In this document: in pieces, positions 13,767 to 17,891 of the stretch
How the letters are laid out: each line of letters starts with the position of its first letter
How positions within the stretch are numbered: the first letter of the stretch is position 1
Source: an uncultured Chitinophagaceae bacterium
GTDB taxonomy: Bacteria; Bacteroidota; Bacteroidia; Chitinophagales; Chitinophagaceae
Assembly: GCA_903841915.1 (NCBI GenBank)
Contig: CAIMKO010000418.1
Span: 1 to 17,891, forward strand
Reading direction: 5' to 3'
DNA: 17,891 bases
The notes under the pieces: model-generated
Databases searched by the model: none
Seen by the model: only the letters and a program-made list of their open reading frames with translations
Told to the model about the DNA's origin: nothing
Translations under genes and position numbers: made by a program

Positions 13767-14570
13767 ATGATAGATAATTCCGAATACCATTTTCCGTTTT
13801 CTATAAAAGTATTGGTTGCCGAAGATAATGAGATGAACAAACTGCTTGTAACAAGCGTTTTAAGCAACTGGGGGGTCGAATACAGTGTTGCATCCAATGG
13901 TATTGAGGCTGTTGATTTAATGGAGCATTATGATTTTGATGTGATATTAATGGACATACAAATGCCCGAAAAAGACGGCATTGAAGCCACCATCGATATC
14001 CGTAATTTTTGGGATGAGCGGAAAAAGAATATTCCCATTATTGCCCTAACCGCCAATGCTGTTAAAGGGGAAGAGCAAAAATATTTTGATGCCGGAATGA
14101 ACGGGTTCCTTACCAAACCCTTCAAAGAAAAAGAATTATTTGAGTTAATAGCAACCACCATTCAGCATCATCAGATAAAATATCCTGCTACTAAAAAAAA
14201 TACAGATTCAACTGCACTAAATAAATCAAAGCATTTTAACCTTTCATTGATCGAGGAACTGATGAGCGGAGACAGGGATTCAGTTCAATTGATCGTTCAG
14301 GCTTTTGTTCTATCCATCCCGCCTGTTGTTATTGCCATGCAGAAAGCATGCGATGCCAAAGACTGGTTAGAAACCGCAAAAAATGCTCACGGATTAAAAG
14401 CTAATATTGATACCCTTCAAATCGACATTATCCATAATGATATTAAAACCATTGAAGTAAACGGAAAGCAGGGAATTGATCTTGAATCGATACCGGCATT
14501 AGTGAGTAAAGTAAAGGGAGTGATCGAAGAAACTATTTTGCAATTAAAGCAGGAGTTCAATTTACAATAG
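13767..14570 (+). CDS. Stand-alone receiver-Hpt phosphorelay protein
   Basis: A 267-residue protein with two signalling domains and no output domain. The receiver (about 13-130) has E19/D20, phospho-acceptor D63 in VILMDIQMPEKDG, T95 in IIALTANAVK and K117 in FLTKPFKEKE, and resembles receivers found at the C-terminus of hybrid kinases. A linker (about 135-157) leads to a histidine phosphotransfer domain with AHGLKANIDTLQ, where H208 is the expected phosphorylated residue. Usually such pairs are fused behind a kinase; here neither a transmitter nor a DNA-binding domain is present, and no kinase gene is adjacent. It probably passes phosphate within a multi-step relay whose kinase is encoded elsewhere. 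It converges on hemJ with only 3 nt between the stop codons. Confidence 0.9.
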   Translation: MIDNSEYHFPFSIKVLVAEDNEMNKLLVTSVLSNWGVEYSVASNGIEAVDLMEHYDFDVILMDIQMPEKDGIEATIDIRNFWDERKKNIPIIALTANAVKGEEQKYFDAGMNGFLTKPFKEKELFELIATTIQHHQIKYPATKKNTDSTALNKSKHFNLSLIEELMSGDRDSVQLIVQAFVLSIPPVVIAMQKACDAKDWLETAKNAHGLKANIDTLQIDIIHNDIKTIEVNGKQGIDLESIPALVSKVKGVIEETILQLKQEFNLQ

Positions 14571-14573
14571 CGC

Positions 14574-15122
14574 TTATTTTTTCTCTCTTGTTGATTTATA
14601 TATTTTGATGGCACTCATCAAAATAAGAATAAAAAGAAATAATCCCACCAAACCCCAAACAAAGCTGATACTCTGTTTTACTGTAACAAGCATTACGGTA
14701 GCAATCAAAATAATAGTGGCTACTTCATTCCAAATCCTTAACTGTTGAGAACTGTATTTGAAAATCCCTTTCGTCTGTTCATGAAAAATAATTTGTAGTG
14801 AGAAATGATACAGGTAAAGCAATACAACAAAAACAAGTTTAATCAATATCCATCTTCCTTCCGGCATAAATACTAGATGATACCAACCGCCGTTAAATAA
14901 AACGAAAGTTCCAAATACTAAAGTAAGAATTGCAGATGGCCATGTGATCCCGTACCACAAGCGTTTCGTCATAATGATCAATTGTTCCCTTACTGCATTT
15001 CTTTCTGCTTCATTCTTTTCACCTGCTTCGGTGAGATAAATGAATAAACGAGGAATATAAAATAGTCCTGCAAACCAAGTTACTACAAAAATGATATGCA
15101 ATGCCTTTAAGTAGAGATACAT
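14574..15122 (-). CDS. hemJ: Protoporphyrinogen IX oxidase HemJ
   Basis: A 182-residue membrane protein of the HemJ (UPF0093) family. The start MYLYLKALHIIFVVTWFAG, then FYIPRLFIY, is diagnostic; H9 is the conserved histidine and K95 in RWILIKLVFV the conserved lysine shown to be essential in characterised HemJ. About five transmembrane helices are predicted (5-27, 55-77, 89-109, 131-150 and 153-173), one more than in the shortest homologues. HemJ converts protoporphyrinogen IX to protoporphyrin IX, the substrate of the ferrochelatase encoded 17 nt upstream on the same strand, so hemH-hemJ form a two-gene operon for the last two steps of heme synthesis. No oxygen-dependent HemY or HemG is seen in the window. 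Confidence 0.93.
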   Translation of the reverse strand: MYLYLKALHIIFVVTWFAGLFYIPRLFIYLTEAGEKNEAERNAVREQLIIMTKRLWYGITWPSAILTLVFGTFVLFNGGWYHLVFMPEGRWILIKLVFVVLLYLYHFSLQIIFHEQTKGIFKYSSQQLRIWNEVATIILIATVMLVTVKQSISFVWGLVGLFLFILILMSAIKIYKSTREKK

Positions 15123-15139
15123 GTTATTGTATAGATGTT

Positions 15140-16189
15140 TTACGAAAAAATCATTTCAGAATCTCCTGCTTCATATTCTTTGATCCACTTTGAAATAGCT
15201 TCCACCCAAAGCGGATGGGTATTCAAACAGGGTATCATTGTAAATGACTGCCCACCTGCCTGTAAAAATGTTTCTTTACCTCGCTCTGCTATTTCTTCCA
15301 ATGTTTCCAAACAATCACTAACAAATGCAGGACATAATATTAATATTTTTTTCACCCCTTCTTTTGGCAATTCGTCCAAACGTATGTCTGTAAATGGCTG
15401 CAACCAACCCTTTCCCAAACGTGATTGAAAGGAAAGACTGTATTTATTTTGAGGGATATTCAATTTTTGAGTGACTAATTTTGTTGTTGTAAATACCTGA
15501 TGACGATAACAGGTTGCATGTTCCGGGGACTCAACATTACAACAGTCATTCATTTGCAGGCAATGAGTTTTTGTTGTATCACTTTTACGTATATGCCTTT
15601 CCGGTATTCCATGATAACTGAAAACGATCTGATCATATTCCTGATTTAGATAAGGTTGAATGGAAGAGGCCAGCGCATCTATATACCTAGGATCATTATA
15701 ATACGGCTTAATGGTGGTTAACTTAAACCCATATTTATTCCTCTTATGAACTTCATAAGCATATTCAACAGCAGTTTCATAACTGCTCATGGCATAATGC
15801 GGATACAATGGAAATAAAATAACTTCTTCCAGACCTGGAACAGTTTTCAATAATTTTTCAAATCCTTCTGCCGGATCGGGATTACCATACCGCATGATGA
15901 TCTCAACAGGTTCATCAAATTTTTCCTGTAGCGCTTTTTGTAACTCTTTGGTCAATGTAATTAATGGAGAGCCGTCTTTTGTCCAAATAGTTTTATAGGC
16001 TTCAGCAGATTTAGGAGCACGGAAAGGAACAATGATCCCTCTTACTAATAATGCTCTTGCTATAAAAGGAATATCGATCACTTTTTCGTCCATCAAAAAT
16101 TCATTGAGATATCGCCTCACATCTTTAACTGACGTTGAATCCGGCGAACCAAGATTCATCAATAATATTCCTCTCTTCCTTTTTTGCAT
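15140..16189 (-). CDS. hemH: Ferrochelatase, with cysteine motif of the [2Fe-2S] class
   Basis: A 349-residue ferrochelatase that inserts Fe(II) into protoporphyrin IX. The N-terminal RGILLMNLGSPDS, the catalytic FSYHGIPERH (H193) and CLETLEEI (E295) are family hallmarks. Between residues 210 and 227 four cysteines lie in a C-x5-CC-x9-C pattern (HCLQMNDCCN, then ATCYRHQ), which matches the internal cluster segment of the ferrochelatase class typified by Myxococcus, reported to bind a [2Fe-2S] cluster. Cluster binding here is inferred. An in-frame TTG six codons upstream (16207) is rejected as the start: it lies inside a likely -7 promoter box, whereas the ATG at 16189 gives the usual short N-terminus. 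The gene precedes hemJ by 17 nt and diverges from hemA. Confidence 0.95.
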   Translation of the reverse strand: MQKRKRGILLMNLGSPDSTSVKDVRRYLNEFLMDEKVIDIPFIARALLVRGIIVPFRAPKSAEAYKTIWTKDGSPLITLTKELQKALQEKFDEPVEIIMRYGNPDPAEGFEKLLKTVPGLEEVILFPLYPHYAMSSYETAVEYAYEVHKRNKYGFKLTTIKPYYNDPRYIDALASSIQPYLNQEYDQIVFSYHGIPERHIRKSDTTKTHCLQMNDCCNVESPEHATCYRHQVFTTTKLVTQKLNIPQNKYSLSFQSRLGKGWLQPFTDIRLDELPKEGVKKILILCPAFVSDCLETLEEIAERGKETFLQAGGQSFTMIPCLNTHPLWVEAISKWIKEYEAGDSEMIFS

Positions 16190-16204
16190 ATGCTTGAATG
16201 TTTG

Positions 16205-16212
16205 CAAATGTA
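16205..16212 (-). promoter_or_regulatory. Putative -7 box for hemH-hemJ
   Basis: TACATTTG on the minus strand (16212-16205) fits the Bacteroidota -7 consensus. I see no convincing TTTG -33 box at the expected distance. If used, transcription starts near 16198-16201, about 10 nt before the hemH ATG at 16189. Confidence 0.5.
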
Positions 16213-16323
16213 ATTAACAAGAGCAGCGAAAGAATGTTCATTGTCATAAAACTGTTTAAAAAAATAAGATTATTCGCATTATCAATTGCTTGACAAATAA
16301 AAAATATTAATGTGTTATTAAAG

Positions 16324-16376
16324 ATGACACACAAATGACAGACGAATGACGGAAATCATCTTTTCCAGGAATCTTC
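16324..16376 (+). promoter_or_regulatory. Possible operator region upstream of hemA: 11-bp-spaced ATGAC repeats and GGAA/TTCC motifs
   Basis: ATGAC occurs three times at exactly 11-bp steps (16324, 16335 and 16346), putting the copies on one face of the helix. Immediately downstream are GGAA (16351), TTCC (16363), GGAA (16368) and TTCC (16374), nested as overlapping inverted repeats across the expected -33 region of hemA. This looks like binding sites for a regulator, but no factor is identified. Confidence 0.4.
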
Positions 16377-16390
16377 CGAAGATACATTTG
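16361..16390 (+). promoter_or_regulatory. Putative promoter of hemA-hemC
   Basis: TACATTTG (16383-16390) is an exact TAnnTTTG -7 box, with TTTT (16361-16364) as an imperfect -33 box at an 18-nt spacer. The start of transcription would be about 16394-16397, leaving a 20-nt leader before the hemA ATG at 16417. Confidence 0.6.
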
Positions 16391-16416
16391 CGTACGTAAT
16401 TGAAAAGCGGAATACA

Positions 16417-17637
16417 ATGCACCTGAATCAATTTTTTGTCATCGGAATTAATTACAAAAAAACGGATGTTTCCATCAGGGGGCAGTTTGCAATTAATGCC
16501 GATCAATACAACGCATTGCTTCAGAAAGCCAATGATCAGGAGATAAGAGAAATATTTGTTTTGAGTACCTGCAACCGTACAGAACTATATGCATTGGCTC
16601 CCAGTGCTTCAGTTCTAATCCAATTATTATGCAGTGAGACCGAAGGTTCAGCCAATACATTTAAAGATCTATGTTATATCAAGCAGGGGCAACATGCCGT
16701 TGAGCATATGTTCTCTGTTGGTGCAGGGCTAGATTCCCAGATATTAGGCGATTATGAAATTGTGGGTCAGATGAAGCTTGCGGTAAAATTCTCCAGAGAA
16801 AAAGGTTTTATCGGCTCATTCATGGAGAGATTATTCAATACAGTTTTACAGGCTTCCAAAGAGATCAAGAATCAAACAGCATTAAGCGGCGGAACCGTTT
16901 CTGTTGCTTTTGCCGCCATTCAATTCCTTAAAGAAAATGTTGCTGATGTTACAAATAAAAAAATAGTGTTGTTAGGAACTGGGAAAATTGGCAAGAATAC
17001 CTGCAAAAATTTAGTCGACTATCTGCATACGCGAAACATCACATTGATCAATCGTACTGAAGAAAAAGCATTGAAGTTAGCGTCAGAACTAAAATTGAAA
17101 ACCGCTTCCATAGATGCTCTTGATCAACAAGTGTCAGAAGCTGATATCATTATCGTTGCAACGAATGCAGAAGTTCCTGTCATTACAAAAGCTTCACTCA
17201 TCAACAGTAGTAAAAAAGTGTTGATCGATCTGTCCATCCCAAATAATATCGAAGCAAGTGCAAAAGAATTATCCCATATCACGTTGGTGAACGTGGATGA
17301 TCTTGCTAAGATCAATGATGCTACTTTACAAAATAGGATCAATGAAGTTCCAAAAGCAAAATCTATCATACACAAATTCATGTCCGAATTTTATGAATGG
17401 AATTGTTTACGCAAATATGCTCCTGTATTAAGAGCACTAAAAGAAAAACTACACAACATTCATACTTGCAATTTATTTTTATCAGTATTTGAATATGATG
17501 AAGTGCCTGAACCAAATTCGGAATACATCCAAAAAGTAGTGAACAATATGGCCATTAAAATGCGCCGTCAGCATACTCCGGGCTGTAATTATATTCAAGC
17601 CATAAATGATTACATTGCACAACCTGTGTTAGCATAA
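16417..17637 (+). CDS. hemA: Glutamyl-tRNA reductase
   Basis: A 406-residue glutamyl-tRNA reductase, the first enzyme of the C5 route to heme. It reduces Glu-tRNA to glutamate-1-semialdehyde. The catalytic cysteine is C52 in LSTCNRTELYA, the substrate-domain signature is AGLDSQILGDYEIVGQMK (103-120) and the NADPH Rossmann motif is LLGTGKIGKNT (185-195). A helical dimerisation segment (about 310-400) ends the protein. Relative to the common LDSMVLGExQILGQ pattern, the E is D112. It leads a plus-strand unit with hemC 10 nt downstream and diverges from hemH. Use of HemA means the organism makes aminolevulinate from glutamate rather than from glycine and succinyl-CoA. Confidence 0.96.
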   Translation: MHLNQFFVIGINYKKTDVSIRGQFAINADQYNALLQKANDQEIREIFVLSTCNRTELYALAPSASVLIQLLCSETEGSANTFKDLCYIKQGQHAVEHMFSVGAGLDSQILGDYEIVGQMKLAVKFSREKGFIGSFMERLFNTVLQASKEIKNQTALSGGTVSVAFAAIQFLKENVADVTNKKIVLLGTGKIGKNTCKNLVDYLHTRNITLINRTEEKALKLASELKLKTASIDALDQQVSEADIIIVATNAEVPVITKASLINSSKKVLIDLSIPNNIEASAKELSHITLVNVDDLAKINDATLQNRINEVPKAKSIIHKFMSEFYEWNCLRKYAPVLRALKEKLHNIHTCNLFLSVFEYDEVPEPNSEYIQKVVNNMAIKMRRQHTPGCNYIQAINDYIAQPVLA

Positions 17638-17647
17638 TCAAAATTTC

Positions 17648-17891
17648 ATGGAAAAAATTTTACGCATTGGTACACGCGACAGTCAGCTGGCTGTTTGGCA
17701 GGCCACATTAGTGCAAAAGCTATTGCAACAACATCATATTACCAGTGAACTGGTGGATATGAAAAGTGATGGCGATATTGACCTTGTTACACCATTATAT
17801 GAAATTGGTGTACAGGGTGTATTTACAAAAACACTGGATGCAGCTTTGTTAAGTAATAAATTTGATATTGCTGTTCACTCAATGAAAGATG
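17648..17891 (+). CDS. hemC: Hydroxymethylbilane synthase (porphobilinogen deaminase), N-terminal part
   Basis: The first 81 codons of HemC, cut by the right edge of the window. It opens MEKILRIGTRDSQLAVWQA, the IGTRxSxLAxxQA motif of the family, followed by KSDGDID, GVQGVFTKTLDAALL (the GxKGxFxKExxxALL motif) and IAVHSMKD at the very end (the DxAVHSxKD motif). HemC joins four porphobilinogens into hydroxymethylbilane; the dipyrromethane-binding cysteine lies beyond the window. It starts 10 nt after the hemA stop, so the two form an operon. Confidence 0.95.
   Translation, partial: MEKILRIGTRDSQLAVWQATLVQKLLQQHHITSELVDMKSDGDIDLVTPLYEIGVQGVFTKTLDAALLSNKFDIAVHSMKD

Noticed and set aside
13865..13871. 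G6 run in the receiver-Hpt gene as a possible slippage tract
   Set aside because: Six G's simply arise from Trp-Gly-Val codons (TGG GGG GTC). The run is shorter than the recN tract and gives no added evidence.
16190..16207. Upstream TTG start for hemH adding six residues
   Set aside because: The TTG lies inside a TACATTTG -7 box, and the ATG at 16189 gives the normal ferrochelatase N-terminus.

Overview
The window looks like ordinary chromosomal sequence from a member of the Bacteroidota, probably the Chitinophagaceae or a close relative. The DNA is AT-rich. Shine-Dalgarno sites are mostly missing. Several genes carry the TAnnTTTG -7 box of Bacteroidota promoters, one with an ideally spaced TTTG -33 box. 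The protein families (FabI-type enoyl reductase, TPR-fused histidine kinase, separate hemA/hemC/hemH/hemJ) and their sequence style fit that phylum. The taxonomic placement is inference. I see no rRNA, tRNA, CRISPR array, phage or insertion sequence.

Layout. 1-1483 (minus): the N-terminal part of a photolyase/cryptochrome, cut by the window edge, preceded by a class IV aminotransferase resembling aminodeoxychorismate lyase. 1533-6718 (plus): a Nif3/YqfO-type metal protein, a coiled-coil zinc-ribbon protein, a strong terminator, a secreted TPR protein and recN. 6809-9433 (minus): a LuxR-type response regulator and its TPR-containing histidine kinase. 9579-10756 (plus): fabI and a SemiSWEET transporter. 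10842-11063 (minus): a small acidic DUF2795 protein with the best promoter in the window. 11192-11842 (plus): lolD. 11928-13653 (minus): a PduO-type cobalamin adenosyltransferase, a MacB-like ABC ATPase and gatC. 13767-14570 (plus): a stand-alone receiver-Hpt phosphorelay protein. 14574-17891: a heme-biosynthesis locus with hemJ and hemH on the minus strand, diverging from hemA and hemC (cut by the window end) on the plus strand.

How the genes relate. The heme locus is the clearest functional block: HemA makes glutamate-1-semialdehyde, HemC makes hydroxymethylbilane, HemJ oxidises protoporphyrinogen IX and HemH inserts iron. The two arms share a 227-bp control region that carries an 11-bp-periodic ATGAC repeat and nested GGAA/TTCC motifs. 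The histidine kinase and response regulator form an operon. The remaining genes are housekeeping functions in short units separated by clear hairpin terminators. No stretch over 300 bp lacks a gene.

I did not find a convincing undescribed system. The items most worth a second look are the hemA/hemH control region, the likely Fe-S-type ferrochelatase, a signal-peptide-like micro-ORF overlapping the start of hemH, a G7 tract in the recN signature motif, and an inverted repeat between lolD and the adenosyltransferase gene.
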